This document shows, piece after piece, positions 38,217 through 47,515 of a DNA stretch of 64,000 nucleotides. The notes below the pieces were generated by a model. That model saw nothing but the letters and a program-made list of their open reading frames with translations. It did not search any database and was not told the DNA's origin. Each line of letters opens with the position of its first letter. The stretch's first letter is position 1. Origin of the DNA: Vagococcus fluvialis bH819 (lineage in GTDB: Bacteria > Bacillota > Bacilli > Lactobacillales > Vagococcaceae); assembly GCF_900163795.1 (NCBI RefSeq), contig NZ_FWFD01000003.1:124001-188000 (forward strand), written 5' to 3'. The position numbers were made by a program, and so were the translations under genes.

Positions 38217-39767
38217 TTATTTGAAGTCAAATTCAATTTCTAAATCGACTACTTCTTCAACGGCTCTTAATAAATCACCACTGATTAAAACATCAGTTGC
38301 TTTTTCTAATTCATCGTAGATTTCAATGTCTTTATCATTTTCAATGACATTAACATATTTTCTAAATGTATCATAGGCTACTTGAGTCCCTTTACCCATC
38401 ACACCACGATCTGATACAAATTCGATGGCTTGACAAGCAGCCATGATTTCAGTTGCAACAATACGACGAGAGTTGATTAAGATATCACGAGCTGTACGAG
38501 CTGCAGTTGTTCCCATACTTACAAAGTCTTCTTGGTTTTCACAAGATGTAATTGAGTCAACACTTGCTGGATGAGCTAAAATTTTGTTTTCTGATGCTAA
38601 TGAAGCAGCAGCGTATTGTGTAATCATGAAACCAGAGTTAACACCTGGATGTTTCACTAAGAATGAAGGTAATCCACTTAAGTTAGTGTTAACTAAGCGT
38701 TCCACACGACGTTCAGATACGTTACCAATTTCAGCAGCACCAATTCCTAAATAGTCAAATGGTTGTGCCATTGGTTCACCGTGGAAGTTACCACCAGAGA
38801 TAACATCCCCACTACGAGTAATGATTGGGTTATCTGTTACAGAGTTAATTTCAATTTCAACTTTTGTTTTAACAAAAGCGATTGTATCTTTACTTGCACC
38901 GTGAATTTGAGGCATACAACGTAATGAGTAAGCATCTTGTACACGTTCAGCTGTTGCTGGTGTTGTTAAAGTACTTCCTGCAATCAATGCACGAACATTT
39001 TTAGCAGTTGCTAATTGTCCACTGTGAGGGCGGATAATATGTAATTCTTCGTCAAACGCATTAACGATTCCGTTATGTACTTCTAATGATAAGGCTCCTG
39101 CAATATCAGCAAGTTTTAATAATTCGATTGAATCATGAGTAGCTAAAGCACCAATTGCTGTTAATACAGTTGTACCGTTGATTAAAGCTAAACCTTCTTT
39201 AGCTTCTAAGTGGATTACAGGAACGCCTGCTTTTTCCATTGCTTCTTTACCAGTCATTAATTCTCCGTTAAAGAAAGCACGGCCTAAACCTAACATTGGT
39301 AATACCATATGTGATAATGGTGCTAAATCTCCTGAAGCTCCTAAAGATCCTTTTTCTGGAATGTGAGGAACGACACCATTATTTAACATTGCCATTAATG
39401 TTTCGATTGTACTTAAACGGATACCTGAGTGTCCTTTTAATAAAGAGTTAACACGGATTAACATGATTGCACGAACTTCGTCTTCTTTTAAAGGATCGCC
39501 AAAGCCGCTTGAGTGAGTACGGATTAAGTTTTCTTGTAATTGACGTGTTTCCTCTTGTGGAATACTTACTTTTACTAAAGAACCAAAACCAGTATTTACA
39601 CCGTAAACAGTGCGTTTACTTTCAACAATGTCATCAATAATTTTACGAGATGCTTTAACGGCATCAATAGCTGTTTCAGCTAATGCAATTTGAGTTCCTT
39701 TACGTGATACTTCAACAACTTGATCCAATGTTAAATCTCTACCATTTAAAATAATTTTTTCGCTCAT
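38217..39767 (-). CDS. hutH: Histidine ammonia-lyase
   Basis: Converts histidine to urocanate and ammonia, first step of the hut pathway. 516 aa from ATG 39767, which has AGGAGGA at the right distance; the frame upstream to 39809 was rejected. The MIO-forming ASG is near residues 142-144 in GSLGASGDLAPLSHM, and VYGVNTGFGSLV and SCENQEDFVSMG are typical. It lies at the end of the ftcD-to-hutH run and may also have its own promoter. Confidence 0.96.
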   Translation of the reverse strand: MSEKIILNGRDLTLDQVVEVSRKGTQIALAETAIDAVKASRKIIDDIVESKRTVYGVNTGFGSLVKVSIPQEETRQLQENLIRTHSSGFGDPLKEDEVRAIMLIRVNSLLKGHSGIRLSTIETLMAMLNNGVVPHIPEKGSLGASGDLAPLSHMVLPMLGLGRAFFNGELMTGKEAMEKAGVPVIHLEAKEGLALINGTTVLTAIGALATHDSIELLKLADIAGALSLEVHNGIVNAFDEELHIIRPHSGQLATAKNVRALIAGSTLTTPATAERVQDAYSLRCMPQIHGASKDTIAFVKTKVEIEINSVTDNPIITRSGDVISGGNFHGEPMAQPFDYLGIGAAEIGNVSERRVERLVNTNLSGLPSFLVKHPGVNSGFMITQYAAASLASENKILAHPASVDSITSCENQEDFVSMGTTAARTARDILINSRRIVATEIMAACQAIEFVSDRGVMGKGTQVAYDTFRKYVNVIENDKDIEIYDELEKATDVLISGDLLRAVEEVVDLEIEFDFK

Positions 39768-39869
39768 TATCAATTTTCCTCCTATGGGTTCTAGTTTTTC
39801 TAGAGCCATCTGATTACATTTAACCTAATGTTTAAACTTTATTACTTATGTTGCCTAACCTATAACCTT

Positions 39870-39900
39870 ATTATAATCAATGTTATCTAAAAAATGTCAA
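39870..39900 (-). promoter_or_regulatory. Possible hutH promoter
   Basis: Minus-strand TTGACA (39900-39895) followed at 17 bases by ATTATA (39877-39872), or at 19 bases by TATAAT (39875-39870). No terminator is evident between the permease and this site, so hutH may be both read through and independently started. Confidence 0.5.
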
Positions 39901-39910
39901 ATTTTAGAGA

Positions 39911-41221
39911 TTAACTTGTTTGTTTTTTACTGCCATTTAAGACAAAGTATAAAATTCCTGCAATGACGATACCGACACCACCAGCAATCAAGCTACTTGA
40001 ATTAGCTCCCTCTTTCAACATCCAAATACTAACGACAATTGCTAAAATTGGAATCGTTGGTCCGAGTGGTAATCTAAAGGCTGTTTTAGCATCTGGATTT
40101 TTCTTACGTAAGAAAATAACCGCTAATGCTGTTGGAATATATTGGATGAAACGGAACACAACACTAAGTTCTGCTAATTGTTCAAAACTACCAGTTAATA
40201 ATAAACCAGAAGTTAACACACATGAGACGATAATCGCCACATATGGCGCTTCTTTAGAGTTTTTCTTAGCAAATACTTTTGGTAATAAACCTTCGTCAGC
40301 GATTGAAGCGCCGTATCTAGGAATCATCATTGAATCCCCAACGTTAAGACCTAAGATTGAAATTAATGCTCCTACTGAGATAATCCATTTACCCCATGGA
40401 CCAACCATTTGTCCAAAAGCATCTTGAACAGGTGCGCCACTTTCTAAAATACCGACACCTAACATTGCAATTGTTCCTGCAATAATCATAAAATAAAGAA
40501 CTGATACCACTGTAATTGATCCTAAAATCGCACGCGGCATATTTTTCTTCGCATCTCTCATTTCACCAGCAACTACTGGTAATGCTTCAAATCCGATAAA
40601 TGCGTAGAAAATTGTCATTGATGTTGAACCTAATGCTTTGGATAATGACATACCTTCTTTAAGTCGTAAGAATGGTGTAAAGTTACCGTTATCAAATCCA
40701 CCTTTTAAGAAGAAGATTGAGATAAATACAAAGGCAACAATTGGAATTAATTTAGCAATTGTTACTGTGATTGTAAAGATTTTAGATGATTTTAATCCGG
40801 TACTGTTAATAATAGATAATAAAATAACTAGTGCAATACTAATAAATGTATTCATACCCTTTAAAGCTGGAAAAGCCATGATTAACAGCTTAGCAAATCC
40901 TGCCGCCATCGCTGACCAGGCGATAATTGTTACAAACCAACCAAGTAATCCCACGATAAATCCGACAAAATCTCCAAATGCTGATTTAGAGTATTGGAAA
41001 GCTCCTCCGTTTTTATCAAAGTAACAAGATACTTCCGCAAAACACACAGCAAGTAATAATACTAACACCGCATCAAAAAGCATTGCTAGTAGCGACGCTG
41101 GACCTAAATCCATATAAATAGTACGTGGTAATAAGAAAATTCCTGAGCCGACTACTGCGTTAATTCCATATAACGTCGCGCCGCTCAAACTGAATTTTGC
41201 ATTTTCTGTTTCTGAACTCAT
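39911..41221 (-). CDS. APC-family amino-acid permease, probably histidine
   Basis: A 436-aa membrane protein with about 12 hydrophobic helices. The N-terminal GATLYGINAVVGSGIFLLP is the APC substrate-binding signature, and FYAFIGFEALPVVAGEMRDAKKNMPRAI is the conserved loop. Position between hutD and hutH argues for histidine uptake (inference from context). A 15-base palindrome lies just before its ribosome site (GAGGGGA). Confidence 0.85.
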   Translation of the reverse strand: MSSETENAKFSLSGATLYGINAVVGSGIFLLPRTIYMDLGPASLLAMLFDAVLVLLLAVCFAEVSCYFDKNGGAFQYSKSAFGDFVGFIVGLLGWFVTIIAWSAMAAGFAKLLIMAFPALKGMNTFISIALVILLSIINSTGLKSSKIFTITVTIAKLIPIVAFVFISIFFLKGGFDNGNFTPFLRLKEGMSLSKALGSTSMTIFYAFIGFEALPVVAGEMRDAKKNMPRAILGSITVVSVLYFMIIAGTIAMLGVGILESGAPVQDAFGQMVGPWGKWIISVGALISILGLNVGDSMMIPRYGASIADEGLLPKVFAKKNSKEAPYVAIIVSCVLTSGLLLTGSFEQLAELSVVFRFIQYIPTALAVIFLRKKNPDAKTAFRLPLGPTIPILAIVVSIWMLKEGANSSSLIAGGVGIVIAGILYFVLNGSKKQTS

Positions 41222-41236
41222 TGTAAATCCCCTCTC

Positions 41237-41251
41237 TGATCTGTCAGATCA
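41237..41251. promoter_or_regulatory. 15-base palindrome before the permease ribosome site
   Basis: TGATCTG-T-CAGATCA is a perfect inverted repeat ending a few bases upstream of the GAGGGG ribosome site of the permease. It could be an operator or a short hairpin limiting translation. Confidence 0.45.
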
Positions 41252-41426
41252 CTTAACTTTGGTTCTTTTTTTACATCCAAATTTTTAAAATTTAAAGAGT
41301 TTATCAAAAAGACTTCCTATCCAAATCTGTTTTCTGACGAAACGGACGGTTCACTTACGTTCTATTTCAAGTTTTGTCACTATCTTTCTGGCAATTTTTT
41401 GATACGCTCTTCTTGCATCTTTTTTG

Positions 41427-42023
41427 TCAACGGACACTCACTTCAACAACAATCGGCAGGCGTCCTTCTATAGTCGAACAAACTTTAACTTTTTCTCCAC
41501 CGAGAGTATCAGTTAAAACTAAACTATCACCTTTTTTAACATTAATTATTTCTTTTTCAGCTGATGTTCCATTAATGATCAACTGACTATCTTCTAAGGC
41601 AAAATAAAGATAAAAGACATTCTTTTTCAATACTATTTCTGCATCAGATTGTCTAGTCGTCATTTCACCACCATATTTTGGTAAGTAGATTAAATTGAAA
41701 TCTGTACATTTTCCAAAACTTTTTGTTATATCACTTCCACAAAAGTAATCTGTTTGAAATGGTGCCAAAACTTCTTTTCGAAATCCTTTTTTGCCACTAT
41801 GATGAAGTTCTAAAGGATTATCTAAAGACATAATAATGCGTTTGTATTCAGGCAAACTAGAAAAATTACTTTCATTTAACGAAACTTTCGCAGTTGAAAT
41901 TCTAAAATCAAATTTATTTAAAGCATACTGCCCATCTGGTGGGTAGAGAAACACTTCTGCTGTTTCTCCACCACTCCAGTTAGACACTGAATAATCAGAT
42001 TGTGAGATAATTTTTTTGTTCAT
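41427..42023 (-). CDS. hutD: HutD family cupin protein
   Basis: A 198-aa all-beta protein of the HutD group, a two-domain cupin found with hut genes. Seen: SNWSGGETAEVFLYPP near residue 13, FDFRISTAKVSLNESNFSSLPEYKRIIMSLDNPLELHH and GKCTDFNLIYLPKYGGEM. In Pseudomonas HutD is reported to limit hut expression; the biochemical activity is unclear. ATG 42023 with AGGTGAAAG is preferred to the in-frame start at 42080, which would overlap fhs. Confidence 0.88.
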   Translation of the reverse strand: MNKKIISQSDYSVSNWSGGETAEVFLYPPDGQYALNKFDFRISTAKVSLNESNFSSLPEYKRIIMSLDNPLELHHSGKKGFRKEVLAPFQTDYFCGSDITKSFGKCTDFNLIYLPKYGGEMTTRQSDAEIVLKKNVFYLYFALEDSQLIINGTSAEKEIINVKKGDSLVLTDTLGGEKVKVCSTIEGRLPIVVEVSVR

Positions 42024-42039
42024 CTCTTTCACCTTTTTT

Positions 42040-43716
42040 CTAGAATAAACCGATAATGTTACCATCTGAATCAATATCAATTCTTTCTGATGCTGGTGAT
42101 TTTGGTAAACCTGGCATTGTCATAACAGCTCCCGTAAGTGCGACAATAAATCCAGCCCCTGCAGATACTTTTAAGTTACGAATAGTCACTGTAAAGTCTT
42201 TAGGTGCTCCAATCTTAGTTTGATCATCAGAGAATGAATATTGCGTTTTAGCCATACAAATTGGTAAGTTTCCAAAACCTAATTCTTCTAATTTTTTCAA
42301 TTGTTTACGAGCAGCAGGAACGATTTCTACGCCAGTTCCACCATAAACTTTTTGAACAATTTTGTTTAATTTTTCTTCAATAGTATCTTCTAAATCATAA
42401 ACAAATTTGAAGTTGTTTGGACGTTCAGCTAATTCGATTACTTTCTCAGCTAAATCTTTCCCACCTTCACCACCGTTAGCCCATACGTCTGAAAGAACAA
42501 CGTCTACGCCACGCTCTTTACAAGCTTCTTCTACAGCTAGTAATTCAGCATCTGTATCTAATGGGAATTTGTTGATTGCTACAACAACTGGCATACCATA
42601 AACTTCTTGAATGTTTTCAATATGTTTGTCTAAGTTAGTTAAACCAGCCATAACTGCTTCAACATTTTCTGGTTCTAATTCTTTTTTAGGAACGCCACCA
42701 TGCATTTTAAGAGCACGAATTGTTGCTACTAAAACAACTGCGTCTGGTTTTAAGTTTCCTAAGCGACATTTGATGTCGATGAATTTTTCAGCACCTAAGT
42801 CAGCTCCAAAACCAGCTTCTGTAATTGCATAATCAGCATATTTTAATGCTAATTTAGTTGCGATCACACTGTTACAACCATGAGCGATATTGGCAAATGG
42901 GCCACCGTGGATGATTGCAGGTGTGTGTTCTAATGTTTGAACTAAGTTTGGATGGATCGCATCTTTAAGTAAGGCAGCTAAAGCGCCACCTGCTTTTAAG
43001 TCTCCTGCAGTTACTGGGTTACCTTCAAAGTTGTAACCAATAATCATTTTGTTAAGTTTTACTTTTAAATCATCTGGATCGTTAGCTAAACATAAAACAG
43101 CCATAATTTCAGATGCTACAGTAATATCATATCCGTCTTCACGAGGCACACCATTGACACGACCTTGAAGTCCGTTAACAATATGGCGTAATTGACGGTC
43201 ATTCATATCCACAACACGTTTCCAAGTAATGTTACGGCTGTCAATGTTTAATGCGTTACCGTGGTGAATATGGTTGTCGATTAAAGCAGCTAAAAGGTTG
43301 TTAGCAGCTCCAATGGCATGGAAGTCACCCGTAAAGTGTAAGTTAATATCTTCCATAGGAACAACTTGTGCGTGTCCTCCACCAGCAGCGCCACCTTTAA
43401 CACCAAAGACAGGTCCTAATGATGGTTCTCTTAAAGCGATCATGGCAGTTTTACCTAATTTAGCAAATCCATCAGCTAAACCAACAGAAGTTGTTGTTTT
43501 ACCTTCTCCAGCTGGAGTGGGTGTAATAGCTGTTACTAAGATTAATTTACCATCTTTTTTATCTTGTAATTTACCTAATTCGTGTGCGCTTAATTTAGCT
43601 TTATAATTTCCGTAAAGAGTTAATTGATCTTCTTCAATTCCTAAAGGAGCAACTACATCTTTAATAGGTTTCATTGTAACTTGGTTTGCAATTTCAATAT
43701 CTGATAAATATGACAT
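42040..43716 (-). CDS. fhs: Formate-tetrahydrofolate ligase
   Basis: 558-aa enzyme interconverting formate, ATP and THF with 10-formyl-THF. Motifs: the P-loop [34 protein letters not shown], and the C-terminal [14 protein letters not shown]. In this operon, downstream of ftcD and fchA, it most likely runs in the formate- and ATP-producing direction (inference from context). Methenyl-to-formyl conversion needs FolD, which is not in the window. AAGGATG precedes ATG 43716. Confidence 0.96.
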   Translation of the reverse strand: MSYLSDIEIANQVTMKPIKDVVAPLGIEEDQLTLYGNYKAKLSAHELGKLQDKKDGKLILVTAITPTPAGEGKTTTSVGLADGFAKLGKTAMIALREPSLGPVFGVKGGAAGGGHAQVVPMEDINLHFTGDFHAIGAANNLLAALIDNHIHHGNALNIDSRNITWKRVVDMNDRQLRHIVNGLQGRVNGVPREDGYDITVASEIMAVLCLANDPDDLKVKLNKMIIGYNFEGNPVTAGDLKAGGALAALLKDAIHPNLVQTLEHTPAIIHGGPFANIAHGCNSVIATKLALKYADYAITEAGFGADLGAEKFIDIKCRLGNLKPDAVVLVATIRALKMHGGVPKKELEPENVEAVMAGLTNLDKHIENIQEVYGMPVVVAINKFPLDTDAELLAVEEACKERGVDVVLSDVWANGGEGGKDLAEKVIELAERPNNFKFVYDLEDTIEEKLNKIVQKVYGGTGVEIVPAARKQLKKLEELGFGNLPICMAKTQYSFSDDQTKIGAPKDFTVTIRNLKVSAGAGFIVALTGAVMTMPGLPKSPASERIDIDSDGNIIGLF

Positions 43717-43773
43717 GTGTAAAATTTCATCCTTTCATTCTTAGAAAAACTAATTTTTTATTTTTTTAAAGAT

Positions 43774-44400
43774 TTAAACGACTTTTAATGTTTCAACATA
43801 AATATCATCAGCTAAGGCAGTTCCCATTGCTAATAATTTTTCACCTTCGCCACGATGTTGTGCGACAAATTCTTCATTTTTAATACCTGAAAGGTTAATT
43901 AAAACATTTAACCAAGCACCTTGAAGACCTGCTTTTAAGTTAAGTGCTGCAACACCTAAATCACTTGCTGCATTTGTATTAGATTTACCAATAGCTTTTT
44001 GAGTAACTTCTAAAGCATTAACCATTAATTTCATCATTCTAAATGGAGATTCAGCTGCACCTTCTAAAGCTGATTGCATTGCTTTACGTCGTGCTGCTTT
44101 GTCTTCATCTGTTTCTTTTGGCATACTGAAAACTGCAGAAACCACGTTAAAAGCTTCTGTATCTTCGTCAATCGCTTTTAATAAGTGATCTTGAAGTGCT
44201 TTTGTTTCATCAAAGACTAATTTAATTTCATCTTCGAATTCAGCGTATTTTTTCTTACCAATTGTTAATTCACACACCATTTTAGTTAATGAGATTCCCA
44301 TTGCTGCTGATAAAGCTGCCGCAGAACCACCACCAGGAGCTGGCGCGTCTGAACCTAATGTTTCAATAAAATCTGTTACTGTTAAGTCTACTAATTTCAT
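43774..44400 (-). CDS. fchA: Formimidoyl-tetrahydrofolate cyclodeaminase
   Basis: A 208-aa helical enzyme releasing ammonia from 5-formimino-THF to give 5,10-methenyl-THF. SDAPAPGGGSAAALSAAMG near residues 17-35 is the family signature, and KSNTNAASDLGVAALNL follows. It is a separate polypeptide here, whereas mammals fuse it to FtcD. AAGGAGAG precedes ATG 44400, 15 bases after ftcD. Confidence 0.95.
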   Translation of the reverse strand: MKLVDLTVTDFIETLGSDAPAPGGGSAAALSAAMGISLTKMVCELTIGKKKYAEFEDEIKLVFDETKALQDHLLKAIDEDTEAFNVVSAVFSMPKETDEDKAARRKAMQSALEGAAESPFRMMKLMVNALEVTQKAIGKSNTNAASDLGVAALNLKAGLQGAWLNVLINLSGIKNEEFVAQHRGEGEKLLAMGTALADDIYVETLKVV

Positions 44401-44414
44401 CTATGTGTCTCTCC

Positions 44415-45314
44415 TTATCCTAATAAGTGGTTTTCTAAAATTTGTTTGCCATAATCAAAGTCTTCTACTTGCAAGTAGTACTCAGCACAATCAATCATTG
44501 CTTTAGCTGGAGTTAATCCAATGATTTCACTTCCGATGATGTTAACACCATAACGTTTAGCTTCCATACGGATTGTTTCAAATGTTCTATATAATGGCGT
44601 TCCTTCAAAGTTAACCATATTCATTGATACTTGAGCGATGTTACGATCTTCTAACATAACGCCGATACCTTTAGCATATTTGAATCCACCACCTGAAGCA
44701 CGGATAATTTTAGCAATTTTGTTAGCAATTGTAATATCTGATGTATCTAAGTTTACGTTGAATGCTACAAGTGGCATTCTTGCTCCTACAGCTGTAATTC
44801 CAGCAGTTGGATGGATTTTTCTTTCACCAAAATCTGGTGCCCATTCTTCTTCTTTTAATTTTTCGGGCATTCCTTCAAATTGTCCTTTGCGAACTTTCGC
44901 TAAGTTTTTACGACTTGGCGTAGAAGCTGAATCTTCATATAAGAAAATCGGAATATTTAATTCGTCATTAATTCGTTTAGCTACTTTTTTAGAAATTTCA
45001 ACACATTCTTCAACTGAAGAATCTTTAATAGGAATAAATGGAACAACATCTGTTGCACCCATACGTGGATGTTCACCGTGTTGTTTTGTCATATCAATGT
45101 TTTCACTTGCATATTTTACTAATTGGAATGCTGCTTCTTGGATCCCTACTTCGTCACCTACTAATGTAAATACGCTACGATTGTGGCTAGCGTCTGATGA
45201 ATGATCTAAAAGAGTCACTCCTCCAACACTTTTAGCAATTGATACTAATCCATTAATTACCTCTTCATTTTTACCTTCACTAAAATTTGGTACACATTCA
45301 ATTATTTTTGCCAT
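44415..45314 (-). CDS. ftcD: Glutamate formimidoyltransferase
   Basis: Moves the formimino group of formiminoglutamate to THF, leaving glutamate. 299 aa. Seen: IIECVPNFSEGKNEEVI, LLDHSSDASHNRSVFT, GEHPRMGATDVVPFIP and the terminal SEIIGLTPAKAM. This shows that FIGLU is handled by the folate route and not by HutG or HutF. First gene of the ftcD-fchA-fhs-hutD-permease run; AGAGGAAG precedes ATG 45314. Confidence 0.96.
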   Translation of the reverse strand: MAKIIECVPNFSEGKNEEVINGLVSIAKSVGGVTLLDHSSDASHNRSVFTLVGDEVGIQEAAFQLVKYASENIDMTKQHGEHPRMGATDVVPFIPIKDSSVEECVEISKKVAKRINDELNIPIFLYEDSASTPSRKNLAKVRKGQFEGMPEKLKEEEWAPDFGERKIHPTAGITAVGARMPLVAFNVNLDTSDITIANKIAKIIRASGGGFKYAKGIGVMLEDRNIAQVSMNMVNFEGTPLYRTFETIRMEAKRYGVNIIGSEIIGLTPAKAMIDCAEYYLQVEDFDYGKQILENHLLG

Positions 45315-45534
45315 TGAAACAACTTCCTCTCTATTTTTGTTAAAAACAAATGACAGTAAGTATTCTTACCTCATTCTATTTTAATATACATTATACTTAA
45401 TAAAAACAAATCAGTGAACTACCGAACAAAAATTTCTTGTAAACTTCCCCTTTTGAAAAAGTTAGTTTTTTGTTTTTTGTCAAGTACAGCGCTTTCAATT
45501 ACACACAAAGAATAACACTGCTTTTTTTGTGTGT
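45315..45534 (-). promoter_or_regulatory. ftcD operon control region with cre-like site
   Basis: Minus-strand TTCACT, 17-base spacer, TATAAT at about 45397-45392. A good cre-like sequence, TTGAAAGCGCTGTAC on the minus strand, lies at 45498-45484, about 100 bases upstream. Next to it are perfect nine-base arms ACACACAAA and TTTGTGTGT (within 45501-45534) separated by 16 bases. Catabolite repression by CcpA is likely; the inverted repeat has no assigned binder. Confidence 0.55.
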
Positions 45535-45969
45535 CAACACGCCTAACACCTTAAATTACATAGTTTATAAGCATTATTCTTAAATATTTATTCTTCATTT
45601 TAAACTGATTTTTTTGTTATTTAATTTTTCTATTTTTTATTATTATTGCTTGCTGCCTATTTTTGACATTTTTTTGACTTTCACCCTTTTTACTTATAAT
45701 AGTTTGCCTATATAACAATATCTTGTTTAAATAAAAACAAAGATATTCTTTATTAAACAGCTGTTACTTTCTGTCAAAATAAAATCATATTTGCTATTCT
45801 TTTATTATTTTTTTTCATATTTTTTATTTTATCATTATTTATAAAAAATAAAATCCCACTCCACCCAAACTTTTACACTATCAATTTAGACGCTCATTTG
45901 ACGGAAAATAGATAACTAAAAAAACTATAAAATAACATTTTTTTATTTTTAAAGAAAGAAGGAAATATA
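45535..45969. other. Very AT-rich region upstream of glmL
   Basis: About 435 bases, far more AT-rich than the flanking genes. It holds TTGACT (45674) and TATAAT (45695) only 15 bases apart, a possible but poorly spaced plus-strand promoter. An imperfect hairpin (AATATCTTGTTT / AAACAAAGATATT, 45717-45748) and AACAGCTGTT follow. I see no gene. Confidence 0.4.
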
Positions 45970-47358
45970 ATGACTGCTTGTTTACTGATTGATTTTGGGA
46001 GTACCTATACAAAATTAACTGCTGTCGATTTAACTCAGGAGATAATTTTAGGGACCTCAAAATCAAAAACTACAATTGAAACATCTATTATGGATGGTTT
46101 TTATACAGCTAAAAAAGAACTACTTGAAAAAATAGATCAACCCAATATAGAATTTAAACATCATTTCGCTTGTTCATCTGCTCGTGGTGGGTTTAGAATG
46201 ATTGCTATTGGTCTTTCTCCAACTCTAACAACTGAAGCAGCAAAAAGAGCAGCTTTGGGGGCTGGCACTCGAATCCTTAAAGTTTATAGTTATGGTCTTA
46301 AGAAAGAAGATATTGTAGAAATCGAAACACTCAATCCTGATATTATTCTAGTTTGCGGTGGGACGAACGGGGGTAATACGGAAGGCATTATCAATGATAC
46401 TAAACTACTTACCTCATTAAGACAGCCATTTCCACTTGTCGTTGCCGGAAATGAAGAAGCTTATCCTATAATTGAAGAACTACTGAAAACTACAAATCTT
46501 CCTTACTATTTAACTGAGAACGTCATGCCACAAATAAACGTCTTAAATGATCAACCGACTAGGGAAATTTTACGAGATATTTTCATGAAAAAAATTGTAG
46601 AAGCTAAAGGAATGGATACAGCAGAAAAAGAAATTGGCAATATTTTAATGCCTACACCAACAGCAGTTCTTCACGCTGCAGAACTATTGGCAAATGGAAC
46701 TGCAACCGAGAACGGCCTTGATAGTGTCCTCGTAATTGACATTGGTGGCGCCACTACGGATTTGCATTCTATTGGTGATGGCAAACCCAGTAATCCAGAA
46801 ATACGAATGGAAGGTTTACAAGAACCTAATTCTAAAAGAACAGTGGAAGGTGATCTTGGTATGAGATATTCTGCTCTTAGTTTATTGGAATCTGTAAAAT
46901 ATAAGAAATTTAACCATTATCTACCTGATATGGAAGAAGAAGATATTTATCGAGCATGCGCCTTTCGTTCTACTCATCCAGAAATGGTCGCTAAAACTAC
47001 TGGAGAAACTAATTTTGATGAAGTAATGGGGAAAATAGCTATCGAAACAGCTTTCAATCGGCATGCTGGTAGTTATCGTAGAGAACCCACCCCTTCACGT
47101 ATTTTACTTTATCAAACAGGTAAAGATTTAGGTGCGTTCGATGCTATTATAGGAACTGGTGGAATCTTGATTCACAGTAAAAAATCAGAAGAGATGATGG
47201 CTGCTTGTTTACGTGTAGAAAATGATTCCTATTTAAAACCTATCCAACCTAATTTTTATTTAGATCAGTCTTATATTTTATCTGCTATGGGACTTCTTTC
47301 TGATAAATTTCCTGATATTGCCTTAAGAATATTAAAAAAATATCTTGTAAAACTTTAA
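45970..47358 (+). CDS. glmL: GlmL/MutL-family actin-like ATPase
   Basis: A 462-aa protein of the MutL/GlmL group, known as accessory factors of adenosylcobalamin-dependent glutamate mutase. It has the sugar-kinase/Hsp70/actin ATPase fold: phosphate-1 motif CLLIDFGSTYTKLTAVD at residues 4-20, the second phosphate motif VLVIDIGGATTDLHSIG near 256 and the adenosine motif AIIGTGGILI near 396. CSSARGGFRMIAIGL and VCGGTNGGNTEGI are family-typical. No mutase subunit (glmS/glmE) is in the window; the next gene is on the other strand. Confidence 0.88.
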   Translation: MTACLLIDFGSTYTKLTAVDLTQEIILGTSKSKTTIETSIMDGFYTAKKELLEKIDQPNIEFKHHFACSSARGGFRMIAIGLSPTLTTEAAKRAALGAGTRILKVYSYGLKKEDIVEIETLNPDIILVCGGTNGGNTEGIINDTKLLTSLRQPFPLVVAGNEEAYPIIEELLKTTNLPYYLTENVMPQINVLNDQPTREILRDIFMKKIVEAKGMDTAEKEIGNILMPTPTAVLHAAELLANGTATENGLDSVLVIDIGGATTDLHSIGDGKPSNPEIRMEGLQEPNSKRTVEGDLGMRYSALSLLESVKYKKFNHYLPDMEEEDIYRACAFRSTHPEMVAKTTGETNFDEVMGKIAIETAFNRHAGSYRREPTPSRILLYQTGKDLGAFDAIIGTGGILIHSKKSEEMMAACLRVENDSYLKPIQPNFYLDQSYILSAMGLLSDKFPDIALRILKKYLVKL

Positions 47359-47393
47359 CAAAATAAGAGTTTAAAACAGAAGTATTCATAATT

Positions 47394-47435
47394 AAGGGAG
47401 TGTGGCTTACGTTTGTCATACCCCTTATTTTTTAT
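47394..47435 (+). terminator. Probable glmL terminator
   Basis: AAGGG and TGTG pair with CATA and CCCTT around an 11-12 base loop, followed by ATTTTTTATTT. The stem is imperfect. Confidence 0.55.
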
Positions 47436-47515
47436 TTATTGAACTAGCAAGGGATAGAATGTTTGCTCCCACGTCAACTTCACCCAAAAAACATTTGATC
47501 TACTCTTTTATTTTA

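Noticed and set aside
45881-46066. Open frame of 61 codons opposite the glmL start
   Set aside because: It overlaps the glmL 5' end and ribosome site, has no ribosome site of its own and reads as low-complexity shadow sequence.
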